Origin: Candidatus Omnitrophota bacterium
Lineage (GTDB): Bacteria > Omnitrophota > Gorgyraeia > Gygaellales > Profunditerraquicolaceae
Direction of reading: 5' to 3'
Assembly: GCA_016782485.1 (NCBI GenBank)
Contig: JADHYK010000006.1
Span: 1-34,100, forward strand
DNA: 34,100 nucleotides
Each line of letters starts with the position of its first letter. The stretch's first letter is position 1. Position numbers and translations under genes: made by a program. Positions 7,803-16,480 of the stretch are shown in pieces. The notes under the pieces were generated by a model that saw only the letters and a list, made by a program, of their open reading frames with translations, was not told the DNA's origin and ran no database searches.

Positions 7803-9119
7803 TCATTCTACGGCCTCCCCTGCCAGATCATACTCTAACGTATCGGTTATTTTTACCTTTACAAAGTCGCCGGGTTTCAGCCTTTTTTTTGACCTCACGA
7901 AGACCGAACCGTCTACCTCGGGGGCATCGTATTCGCTGCGCCCCAGATACGCATCGCCCTCTTGCTCGTCAATTAAGACATCTATCACCCTGCCCAGGAA
8001 CCTGTTATTGACCTCCTGGGAAATCTTCTGCTGCATAGACATTATCCTGTTGAGCCGCTCTATTTTTAATTCCTGAGGTAAATGCCCTTTAAAATCATAT
8101 GCGGCTGTCCCCTCCTCCCTGGAATAACTAAATGCCCCCAGGCGTTCAAACTTTACCTCGCGCAAAAAATCCAGCAGCTCCTTAAACTCTTTTTCTGTCT
8201 CGGAAGGAAAGCCGGTTATTACGCTGCTCCTTAAAAATACCCCCGGGATGAACTTGCGGATCTTCTCCACCAGCGCGGCTATTTCTTTCCTGGTAGTATT
8301 CCTGTTCATCAGTTTCAATATACGGTCATTGATGTGCTGGATGGGCAGGTCTATATATCTACATACCCTGGAGGAATCCCTGATCAGTTTCAACAGGTCG
8401 TCCGTAACGCGGCCCGGATATAGATACAAGAGCCTGACCCAGTTGATAGCGGGACTGTTTTTTAGTACCTCTTTCAGAAGCGTGCTTAATTTTGGCCTGG
8501 TGTATAAATCCATCCCGTAACCGCTGGTGTCCTGGCCGATAATATTTATCTCACTAAAACCCTCATGAGCATTAAATTTCTTTACCTGACTGATTACTGC
8601 ATCCATATCCAGGCTACAGAGCCTTCCCTTTATCTTCGGAATAACGCAGAAACTGCACTGATTAATACAGCCCTCGCAAATCTTAAGGTACGCATAGTGG
8701 CGGGGGGTGATGGGGAAACGCCAGGACTGGTGGTTTAAAGAAAGCTTTCCCATAAATGCGTCTACCTCAGGAAGCTCTTTTTTTAACCTGCTTTTATAAC
8801 GCTGGGGCAGACATCCGCAAACTATGATCTTTTTTAACCTGCCTTCTTTTTTTAATTCAACCAGGTCAAGTATGGCGTCGATGGACTCACGCCTTGCCTC
8901 CTCTATAAAGGCGCAGGTGTTCACTATCCCGATTTCCGCCGCAGAGATGTTCTCGGCGATGCTATACCCCTTGGAGGAGAGCCGCCCCAGTATAGTCTCC
9001 GAATCCACCAGGTTCCTGGGACAGCCAAGGCTCAAGATGCCAATAGTGTTTTTTTTAATAATATTATTGGTCCTGAGCGAAGCCGAAGGGCCCACGCTGG
9101 TTTTAGCTTTGTCTTTCAT
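7803..9119 (-). CDS. rimO: Ribosomal protein S12 methylthiotransferase RimO
   Basis: IGILSLGCPRNLVDSE, radical-SAM CEGCINQCSFCVIP, TRAM-like C-terminus. ATG overlaps the upstream stop (ATGA). Confidence 0.95.
   Translation of the reverse strand: MKDKAKTSVGPSASLRTNNIIKKNTIGILSLGCPRNLVDSETILGRLSSKGYSIAENISAAEIGIVNTCAFIEEARRESIDAILDLVELKKEGRLKKIIVCGCLPQRYKSRLKKELPEVDAFMGKLSLNHQSWRFPITPRHYAYLKICEGCINQCSFCVIPKIKGRLCSLDMDAVISQVKKFNAHEGFSEINIIGQDTSGYGMDLYTRPKLSTLLKEVLKNSPAINWVRLLYLYPGRVTDDLLKLIRDSSRVCRYIDLPIQHINDRILKLMNRNTTRKEIAALVEKIRKFIPGVFLRSSVITGFPSETEKEFKELLDFLREVKFERLGAFSYSREEGTAAYDFKGHLPQELKIERLNRIMSMQQKISQEVNNRFLGRVIDVLIDEQEGDAYLGRSEYDAPEVDGSVFVRSKKRLKPGDFVKVKITDTLEYDLAGEAVE
9069..9092. repeat. 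GAG/CGAA palindrome inside the rimO reading frame
   Basis: GGTCCT-GAGCGAAGCCGA-AGGGCC; encodes GPSASLRT in RimO on the minus strand. Confidence 0.75.
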
Positions 9120-9907
9120 CGCGGGATCTCCATGCCCTGGCGGGTGATCACTATATTCTTTAAAGCCTGGCCCTTCCTGCCTAAGTTTGCAAAAAGCTGG
9201 CCGTTTACCTCCAGTTCAACTGCCCCGGCATTACCCAGAGAAAGCTCTATTTTATTTTTCGCCTTCCAGCTTTCAAAACGCCCCTTTGTCAAAACCCTCT
9301 GAAAGACAATGCGGCCGTCCACCTTCAGGGTTATCCAGCAGTTATCCTTGGCCCTGATGCCCAATCTGATTTCTGAAGAAATATCATTTACGGGCCTGGT
9401 TTTTTTAACCGCGGCCTTTGCCTTTGGCCTGGCAGTTACAGTCCCCGCTGCGGGACGAGGCACGCTGCTGCCGCGTTTTGAAAAAATGGCCTTTCCCGCC
9501 TTAATCAGGCCCATTAACAAAAATGCCCCCGCCAATACGATTATGATAACCCGGCTTATTTTTTTATTCGGCCGCAGTGACCTCATTCTAAGGCGGGCAT
9601 CCTTTAAAAATGACCTTGATTCCTGAATGCGCTGCGGGAATTCTTTAACCAGCGGCTCAGCGCTTGCCCCTTCTAACCCCCTCGTCTCTTTATAATCACC
9701 CAGATAATGCCGGGAATCAACGCCGAGAAATTTACAATAAATCTTTAAGAAACTCTTCAGGTATATGGGGCTCAGGTCGGTAATAGCATCCCCCTCTATC
9801 GCCCTTAAGATATTCGGATGAATTTTTGTTTTCTTCTGAATCTCCTCCAGGGAAATTCCCTTTTCCAGACGTAATTTTTTAAGCCGGGTGCCTTTAGTCG
9901 GTTCCAT
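9116..9907 (-). CDS. RodZ-like helix-turn-helix membrane protein with DUF4115-like C-terminus
   Basis: GTRLKKLRLEKGISLEEIQKKTKIHPNILRAIE HTH, one TM segment (VIIIVLAGAFLLMGLI), C-terminal beta domain. Confidence 0.85.
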   Translation of the reverse strand: MEPTKGTRLKKLRLEKGISLEEIQKKTKIHPNILRAIEGDAITDLSPIYLKSFLKIYCKFLGVDSRHYLGDYKETRGLEGASAEPLVKEFPQRIQESRSFLKDARLRMRSLRPNKKISRVIIIVLAGAFLLMGLIKAGKAIFSKRGSSVPRPAAGTVTARPKAKAAVKKTRPVNDISSEIRLGIRAKDNCWITLKVDGRIVFQRVLTKGRFESWKAKNKIELSLGNAGAVELEVNGQLFANLGRKGQALKNIVITRQGMEIPR

Positions 9908-9909
9908 AA

Positions 9910-12069
9910 TTATTCCTTATGCTCCTCTTGAGCAATTACCTCTTTAAGCCAGTCCTCCCTATCTACCAGAATCCTGCGCGGCTTACTCCCTTCAAAAGGA
10001 CCCACCAGCCCCTCCTGTTCCATCGTGTCAATAATCCGGGCTGCCCGCGTGTATCCCAGGCGCAGGCGTCTCTGCAGAATGGATACCGATGCCTGATTGC
10101 TCTCCATAATAATCCTTACCGCCTCGTCATAGATTTCATCCTTATCGCCGCCGGCGGCATTGCTTCTCTGGCGGTCCTTGAGGATCTCCTCATCGTAAAC
10201 AGGCTCCCCCTGCTTCTTGATAAAATCCATGACCCTCTCAATCTCCTTATCGCTGACCAGCGTGCACTGAATACGGATTAATTTCGATTCGCCCGGCCGC
10301 ATGAATAAACTATCCCCCCGGCCCAGTAATTTGTCCGCGCCATTGCTATCCAGCACGGTGCGCGAATCCACTTTGGAGGCGACCTTAAAAGAGATGCGTG
10401 CCGGAAGGTTCGCCTTGATCACGCCGGTGATAACATCTACCGAAGGCCTCTGGGTAGCCAATATCAGGTGAATCCCTACGGCGCGAGAAAGCTGCGCCAG
10501 GCGGGTGATCGCGTTTTCAATCTGGTCGGGGACCACAGTCATCAAATCGGCAAATTCATCGATAATCACAATTATATAAGGGATCTTTTCCTGCTTTTCA
10601 TTATAGGATTCGATATTTCTGACCCCTGCCCTTGCCAGCAGTTTATAACGCTCTTCCATCTCGTTCACTACCCAGTTAAGCGCAACCGATGCCTTCTTGG
10701 CATCGGTAATCACCGGACAGAGCATATGCGGCATTTCGCTAAAAAGCCGCAATTCCACCATCTTCGGGTCGATCATCACGAACTTCAAATCATTGGGGCT
10801 GTTGCGGAATAATAACGCCAGGATCAAAGAATTCAGGCATACGGTCTTGCCGGAACCGGTGGTGCCGGCAATTAACAGATGGGGCATTTCATCCAAATCC
10901 GCAACGATGGAGTGCCCGGCAATATCCTTGCCTAAAGCAAGGGTAAGCGGCGACTCTAACTCCTGAAACGCCTTTGAAGAAAGCACCTCTTTCAGATAAA
11001 CCAGGCTGCTCTGGATGTTAGGCACCTCCACGCCCACCCTGGCCTTGCCCGGAATAGGCGCGATTATCCTTACTGACTGTGCCTTCATCGCCAGGGCGAT
11101 ATCGTCGCTTAATGCCACGATGCGGTTCAGTTTTACCCCCGGGGCAGGCTCAACTTCGTAGCGTGTAATTACCGGCCCGCGTTCAATATCAGTAACCTTG
11201 ACAGAGATACCGAAGTCCCCGAGTGTCTCCTCCAATATCCGGGCATTGCCCTCCAGGTCCTCCTTGATCTGCCTGGCTTCTAAAGGCGGCGGCGAATCCA
11301 GCAGTTCCAACGAAGGCGCCTGGTAGTCCCCTATTTTTAACTCTTTGGGCGGGGCCTTAAAATCGGAGACCGGTAGCTTTGCCTTAATCTGAATTTTAGG
11401 CCTTAGGGGGATAAGCGGTCCCTCCGGAGAGACTGGTTTTATTCTTTCTGCGGCCGGGCCGCCGAGCCGGACACGCGGAAGAGGAGCTGCGGGAAAAACT
11501 TTTAGCCTTTTCTTTGTTTTAAAAAGTGAGGCCCAGAAATACTTTATCCGGTTAAAAATATTAAAAAATAACGAAGAGATAAGTATTTCCGTGACCAGGG
11601 CCAGCGATAAGATAATGAAGGTGGTAAAGATAATCAGCCCGCCTAAACGGCTGAAATAATTTGTCACAAAGACGGATATATTGGATCCCAGGAATCCGCC
11701 ATAATAAAACCTGAGGTAGACATTATGCAGATTGAGCATCCCGATGAAGGAGCTTACCGACAATAGGAAGGTAAGGATCCCCAGCCCCCTAGGTATGCTC
11801 AGGTGCGGCTTTTCCTGCTGGAAGAATTTTATCCCCAATGATAAAATCAGCAAAGGAATGAGAAAGCTCGTTGCCCTGCCGAAGAGAAAAACAACTATTC
11901 CCCCCAGCCAGGCGCCGAATATGCCCAGAAAATTCTTTGGCGGGATATTAGGATAAGAGGTGTACCAGGCCAGGTCGAAACGGTCAAACCTGATGAGGCT
12001 CGCCAGCAACATCAACCCCAATGCAATCAAAACAACGCCCTTAGCCTCGTTTATCCTCTTTTCGTTCAC
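9910..12069 (-). CDS. ftsK: DNA translocase FtsK/SpoIIIE
   Basis: N-terminal TM segments; Walker A HLLIAGTTGSGKTVCLNSL; Walker B IIVIIDEFADLM; C-terminal gamma winged helix. Confidence 0.95.
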   Translation of the reverse strand: MNEKRINEAKGVVLIALGLMLLASLIRFDRFDLAWYTSYPNIPPKNFLGIFGAWLGGIVVFLFGRATSFLIPLLILSLGIKFFQQEKPHLSIPRGLGILTFLLSVSSFIGMLNLHNVYLRFYYGGFLGSNISVFVTNYFSRLGGLIIFTTFIILSLALVTEILISSLFFNIFNRIKYFWASLFKTKKRLKVFPAAPLPRVRLGGPAAERIKPVSPEGPLIPLRPKIQIKAKLPVSDFKAPPKELKIGDYQAPSLELLDSPPPLEARQIKEDLEGNARILEETLGDFGISVKVTDIERGPVITRYEVEPAPGVKLNRIVALSDDIALAMKAQSVRIIAPIPGKARVGVEVPNIQSSLVYLKEVLSSKAFQELESPLTLALGKDIAGHSIVADLDEMPHLLIAGTTGSGKTVCLNSLILALLFRNSPNDLKFVMIDPKMVELRLFSEMPHMLCPVITDAKKASVALNWVVNEMEERYKLLARAGVRNIESYNEKQEKIPYIIVIIDEFADLMTVVPDQIENAITRLAQLSRAVGIHLILATQRPSVDVITGVIKANLPARISFKVASKVDSRTVLDSNGADKLLGRGDSLFMRPGESKLIRIQCTLVSDKEIERVMDFIKKQGEPVYDEEILKDRQRSNAAGGDKDEIYDEAVRIIMESNQASVSILQRRLRLGYTRAARIIDTMEQEGLVGPFEGSKPRRILVDREDWLKEVIAQEEHKE

Positions 12070-12104
12070 TTTAAGCAGCTGTTCCTGTGCATCCGGTTAG
12101 ATCT

Positions 12105-14198
12105 TTATTTCGACTTGCCTTCTTCCTGCGGAACCTGTTTCTTGCTAAGGTTGACCCTGCCTAACTCGTCTATGCCTATAACTTTAACCTTGAATTCATC
12201 CCCTATCTTTACCACGTCCTCTACATTCTTCACAAAACCCTCTGCTAACTCTGAAACATGCACCAGGCCGTCTTTTCCGGGGGCAATTTCACAGAAGGCG
12301 CCGAAGTTTACGATCCGCCTTACCTTACCTAAATAAATCCTCCCTACTTCGACTTCATCGGTTATTGCTTTAATCAACGCAATCGCTTCTTGCGACTTGG
12401 CGGCATCGTTGGAGCCGACAAAGACGTTGCCGTCATCCTGGATATCGATAGAGGCGCCGGTCTGGGCAATAATCTTTTTTATGATCTTGCCTCCGGGGCC
12501 GATCAGCTCGCCTATCTTTTCCGGATTGACTTTCAGCACGTCTATACGCGGCGCATACGAAGAAAGTTGCTGCCGCGGGCTAGAGAGGGCCTCGCTCATC
12601 TTGCCCAGAATAAACATCCTGCCTTCCCTGGACTGCGCAAAACAGTCCTTTAATAGCTCCAATCCGATACCGTCAATCTTAAGGTCCAGCTGCACCGCAG
12701 TAATGCCTTTATGGGTACCGGCTATCTTTAAATCCATATCGCCGAAGTGGTCCTCAAGGCCGGCGATGTCTGTCAATATAACGGTTTTATCCTTTTCTTT
12801 AACCAACCCCAGCGCAACTCCTCCGACGGCATCCTTTATCGGCACCCCCGCATCCATTAATGCCAGGGTAGCGGCACAGACCGTTGCCATACTGGAAGAA
12901 CCGTTGGATTCCAGGATTTCGGAAACCACCCGTATAGTGTAAGGAAACTCTTCTTTTGTAGGCATCACCGCCAATAGCGACCTCTCTGCCAGGGCGCCGT
13001 GGCCGATCTCTCTGCGGCCCGGACCGCGCACGGGCTTGGTCTCGCCTACGCTAAAAGGCGGAAAACTATAATGCAGCATAAAGGTCTTGTATTTTTCCCC
13101 CTCCAGCGCCTCAATAAGCTGCTCATCATCCCCTGTACCCAGGGTGGTAACTGCCAGGCTCTGGGTCTGGCCGCGGGTAAAAAGGCAGGAGCCGTGCGTC
13201 CTGGGCAAAACCGAAATCTCGCACTGAATAGGTCTTATCTCCTTCAGGCCCCTGCCGTCAAAACGCACATCCTGCTCTATAATCTTTTTTCTTACCTGTT
13301 CTTTTTCCAGCTCGGTCAAAGCTATTTTGATATCCGCGGATGTATCTTCTTCGCTGATGAGCTTCTCCTCCAATTCCTTGCATAGAAGAGCCATCTCTTC
13401 TTCGCGCTCTTCTTTCTTGCTTAAGCCATAAACCCTGGCCAACCTCTCTTTTGAAAGCTGCGCCACCTTCTCCTTTAGCGCCGGGTCGGTTTTTTTGAAT
13501 TCAATGCCGGCCTTTTTTTTGCCGTGCTTGGCGCTGAACTCTTTCTGTAAATTAATGATCCCCCCAAGGCTCTCTACCCCGAATTTAACCGCCTCCAGTA
13601 ACCTCTCCTCTGTTACCTCCCTGGCCCTGGACTCAAGCATGACCACCCCTTTGCTGTTCGCCACCACCACCAGGTCCAGCTCCGATTTCCCTAACTCGGC
13701 ATAAGTAGGGTTAAGTACGAATTCGTTATTAACCAGCCCTACGCGGCAGGCTGCCAGAGGGCCGTTAAAGGGGATTTCCGACAGGGATAAAGCCGTTGAT
13801 GCGCCGATCACCGCCAGGATATCGGGATCGTTTTCTCCGTCACTGGATAAAACAATGGCCATCACCTGGACTTCGTTTAAAAAACCTTCCGGGAATAACG
13901 GCCGTATGGGACGGTCGATGAGCCGGGCGGTGAGAATCTCGCTTTCGGAAGGCCGTCCTTCCCTTTTAAAAAAACCTCCGGGGATCCTGCCGGCGGCATA
14001 AGTCTTCTCCTGACACTCCACCGTTAAGGGGAAGAAATCCCGTCCCTCCTTGATCTCCCGGGACATGCAGGCGGTAACCAGGACCACCGTCCCGCCATAA
14101 CTAACGGTAACCGAACCGTTTGCCTGCTTGGCAAGCCTTCCCGTCTCTATGATTAAGTCATTACGGCCAAACTTTACTTTCACAATACCTTCATGCAT
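12105..14198 (-). CDS. pnp: Polyribonucleotide nucleotidyltransferase
   Basis: Two RNase PH domains, KH (IGPGGKIIKKIIAQTGASIDIQDDG) and S1 domains. Confidence 0.97.
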   Translation of the reverse strand: MHEGIVKVKFGRNDLIIETGRLAKQANGSVTVSYGGTVVLVTACMSREIKEGRDFFPLTVECQEKTYAAGRIPGGFFKREGRPSESEILTARLIDRPIRPLFPEGFLNEVQVMAIVLSSDGENDPDILAVIGASTALSLSEIPFNGPLAACRVGLVNNEFVLNPTYAELGKSELDLVVVANSKGVVMLESRAREVTEERLLEAVKFGVESLGGIINLQKEFSAKHGKKKAGIEFKKTDPALKEKVAQLSKERLARVYGLSKKEEREEEMALLCKELEEKLISEEDTSADIKIALTELEKEQVRKKIIEQDVRFDGRGLKEIRPIQCEISVLPRTHGSCLFTRGQTQSLAVTTLGTGDDEQLIEALEGEKYKTFMLHYSFPPFSVGETKPVRGPGRREIGHGALAERSLLAVMPTKEEFPYTIRVVSEILESNGSSSMATVCAATLALMDAGVPIKDAVGGVALGLVKEKDKTVILTDIAGLEDHFGDMDLKIAGTHKGITAVQLDLKIDGIGLELLKDCFAQSREGRMFILGKMSEALSSPRQQLSSYAPRIDVLKVNPEKIGELIGPGGKIIKKIIAQTGASIDIQDDGNVFVGSNDAAKSQEAIALIKAITDEVEVGRIYLGKVRRIVNFGAFCEIAPGKDGLVHVSELAEGFVKNVEDVVKIGDEFKVKVIGIDELGRVNLSKKQVPQEEGKSK

Positions 14199-14229
14199 AA
14201 TAAGATCCTTTTTTAGGAAAACCTTTGAA

Positions 14230-14499
14230 TTATTTTCTCAAGTTAAGTTTCGCCAAGACCTCTTCGTATTTCTTGGGGTCCTTGTCCTTGAGATAATTGA
14301 GGAGTCTGCGGCGCCTGCCTACAAGGATAAGCAAGCCGCGGCGAGAATTGAAATCCTTTTTATGCTCTTTAAAGTGGCCCCCTAAAGAATTAATTCTTTC
14401 GGTAAGGATTGCAATCTGGACCTCTGCAGAACCCGTATCCCTGGCATGAACCTTGAACTCGTCAATAATCTTTGTTTTCTTTTCTTTAACCAACGCCAA
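14230..14499 (-). CDS. rpsO: Ribosomal protein S15
   Basis: [63 protein letters not shown] start at 14499 preceded by SD GGGAGG gives 89 aa (MALVKEKK...). Confidence 0.93.
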   Translation of the reverse strand: MALVKEKKTKIIDEFKVHARDTGSAEVQIAILTERINSLGGHFKEHKKDFNSRRGLLILVGRRRRLLNYLKDKDPKKYEEVLAKLNLRK

Positions 14500-14530
14500 A
14501 ACCTTCACCTCCCTTTCCATTTGCTATACT

Positions 14531-14559
14531 ATTATACGCTATTATTAAAAATAAGTCAA
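14531..14559 (-). promoter_or_regulatory. Sigma70-type promoter for rpsO and downstream genes
   Basis: Minus strand TTGACT-N17-TATAAT. Confidence 0.8.
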
Positions 14560-14610
14560 CACATTCGCTCCCCTATGTTTCTATAATTTCCCCCTCTCTG
14601 CAGGGGCATG

Positions 14611-14684
14611 CTCAGTGTTGACACTGAGAGCGGCAAGCTTCTTGAATCTTCCAAACCATTGGAACTTGCCGCCGAATGTGTCAA
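14611..14684. repeat. Two mutually exclusive hairpins, one with GAG/CGAA internal loop
   Basis: CTCAGTGT-TG-ACACTGAG (14611-14628) versus TTGACAC...GCGGCAAG / CTTGCCGC...GTGTCAA (14618-14684). Confidence 0.65.
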
Positions 14685-14755
14685 TATCTTCATCTCGATT
14701 TAAAAACAACCTGTTCTTTGCGCAAAGGCTATATTGGGGTAAAACAGATGGCGGC

Positions 14756-15199
14756 TTATTTATAATAGTCGGTACCACGCAAAAGGAATTGCTCGTCAAT
14801 ACGTTTGGGCGAGAAAAATCTTTTGACAAACGACCTGGCCTTATCTCTGTCAAACTGCTTACAGCAATAAATATCAACGGAAATGAAATTCTTGCAGGAT
14901 AAGGTATGGATTACTATGGAGCTCTCTACCAGCGGCGCCCATCCGGAAAGCCCGGCCTTGTCGGGGAAACGCTTGGCATCCGTAAAAAATATGCCCGGCG
15001 GAGCCTGTTTCTCCATACCCAAGTATCCTACGATTTCATCGAGAAATTTATAACAAAGAGCCAGGTCATCGCAGGCGCCGGGCTTGCAATCGTATAAATC
15101 CAGCAGAAGCTGATACCCGAAAGCGCAACATCCCTTACTCTGCTTTAGCGGCGCAGGGGGCTCCAGGATACCTGTTTTGGGCAACTGGGCGTTTTCCAT
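14756..15199 (-). CDS. S-adenosylmethionine decarboxylase (SpeD)-family pyruvoyl enzyme
   Basis: GYQLLLDLYDC...APLVESSIVIHTLSCKNFISVDIYCC; ES cleavage site, H at +5 and C at +20 from the Ser match the SpeD catalytic layout. ATG at 15199 preferred over TTG at 15220. Confidence 0.78.
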   Translation of the reverse strand: MENAQLPKTGILEPPAPLKQSKGCCAFGYQLLLDLYDCKPGACDDLALCYKFLDEIVGYLGMEKQAPPGIFFTDAKRFPDKAGLSGWAPLVESSIVIHTLSCKNFISVDIYCCKQFDRDKARSFVKRFFSPKRIDEQFLLRGTDYYK

Positions 15200-15209
15200 A
15201 GCTATTACT

Positions 15210-15236
15210 ATTATACACAAAATTCAGAAATGTCAA
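15210..15236 (-). promoter_or_regulatory. Sigma70-type promoter for the speD-like gene
   Basis: Minus strand TTGACA-N15-TATAAT. Confidence 0.65.
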
Positions 15237-15258
15237 AAAAAATCTTTAAAACTTTCTC

Positions 15259-16473
15259 TTATATTTCCCCTGCTTTTTTGATGGCCATCGTTGAAAGGAC
15301 CGGCCCGATCAGTTCATGGATAACCGTCGCCCCGATGGTAATGCTGATAATTATATCCGCAAGGCTGTTAAACTCCGGGGTCTGTTTTATCAATAAAGCC
15401 AGGCCGATTACAATCCCGCCCTGGGGGATAAGGCCGGCAGCGGTATATTTTTTAATCTTCAAAGAGGAATGCGCAAGGGCCGCGCCTGTAAAAACACCTA
15501 AAAACTTCCCGGCAGTCCTGAAGGCCACGAACAAAAATACCGGAATAAGTACTGTCTTGAGTACCGCGAAATTAAGGTGCATGCCGCTTAAGGTAAAAAA
15601 GAGCACAAATATAAGCTCTTCGGTATAACGCTCAAGGACCCTAAAAATCTTATCCCTCTTGACGTTAAAATTGACCACCACTATCCCCATAGTCATGGTT
15701 GAAAGCAGTTCATCGGCATTAAGAAGCGTAGCTAAACCGAAACAGATGGGCAAGAGGGCAAATATCAGCACGATAAAGAAACCTTCGGTTTCCTTTTTGA
15801 TGTATGCGGTAAGGATATTGAAGATGAACCCGAAAACCGCCCCCAGTAATACCGACCCGCCTATAATCATCAGCGGTTTTAATACCGAAGAATATAAACT
15901 CAGCTGTTGATGCGAGATAAGCGTTGCGGCTATCGTGGCAGCCAGACTGAAATTTATTATTCCGAATACATCGTCAAATGCGGCAACGCTCATGATCATG
16001 GAAGAAACCTCTCCCCTGGCCTTATATTGATGCACCACCGCTAATGTGGCAGAAGGGTCAGTGGGCGAGGCAAGCGCGCCGAGAAGCAGGGCAAAGGGGA
16101 TAAAAGTGGCAAACCAGCTGGAACCGGGGTTGTGCATAAGAAATGGTATGGTTACTAAAAACCCGGCAATAACGGCAAGAAAGGCAAACTCCGCCTCGAA
16201 TACAGTAATATAAATTACCCCCTTACCCAGCCTTTTTATTCTGGATAAAAGCAGCGTCCCTCCTATGGAAAAGGTGATAAAGGAAAGCGCGATGTTGGTA
16301 ATCAGGCCGGTATTGTCCAGAAAACTTTTGGGTATAACGTTAAACAGCCCGGGATTTAAAAATACGCCTGCCAGGATATAGCCGGTAACCGCAGGAAGCT
16401 TCATCTTCTTGGCTATCTCCCCGCCGATAAGTCCGCTGATAATAATAATTCCGACGCTTAAAATGGCTGGCAT
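15259..16473 (-). CDS. CPA2-type cation:proton antiporter
   Basis: About 12 hydrophobic segments; LPAVTGYILAGVFLNP and ALLLGALASPTDPSATLAVV motifs of Na+/H+ exchanger family. Confidence 0.88.
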   Translation of the reverse strand: MPAILSVGIIIISGLIGGEIAKKMKLPAVTGYILAGVFLNPGLFNVIPKSFLDNTGLITNIALSFITFSIGGTLLLSRIKRLGKGVIYITVFEAEFAFLAVIAGFLVTIPFLMHNPGSSWFATFIPFALLLGALASPTDPSATLAVVHQYKARGEVSSMIMSVAAFDDVFGIINFSLAATIAATLISHQQLSLYSSVLKPLMIIGGSVLLGAVFGFIFNILTAYIKKETEGFFIVLIFALLPICFGLATLLNADELLSTMTMGIVVVNFNVKRDKIFRVLERYTEELIFVLFFTLSGMHLNFAVLKTVLIPVFLFVAFRTAGKFLGVFTGAALAHSSLKIKKYTAAGLIPQGGIVIGLALLIKQTPEFNSLADIIISITIGATVIHELIGPVLSTMAIKKAGEI

Positions 16474-16480
16474 ATCTATT

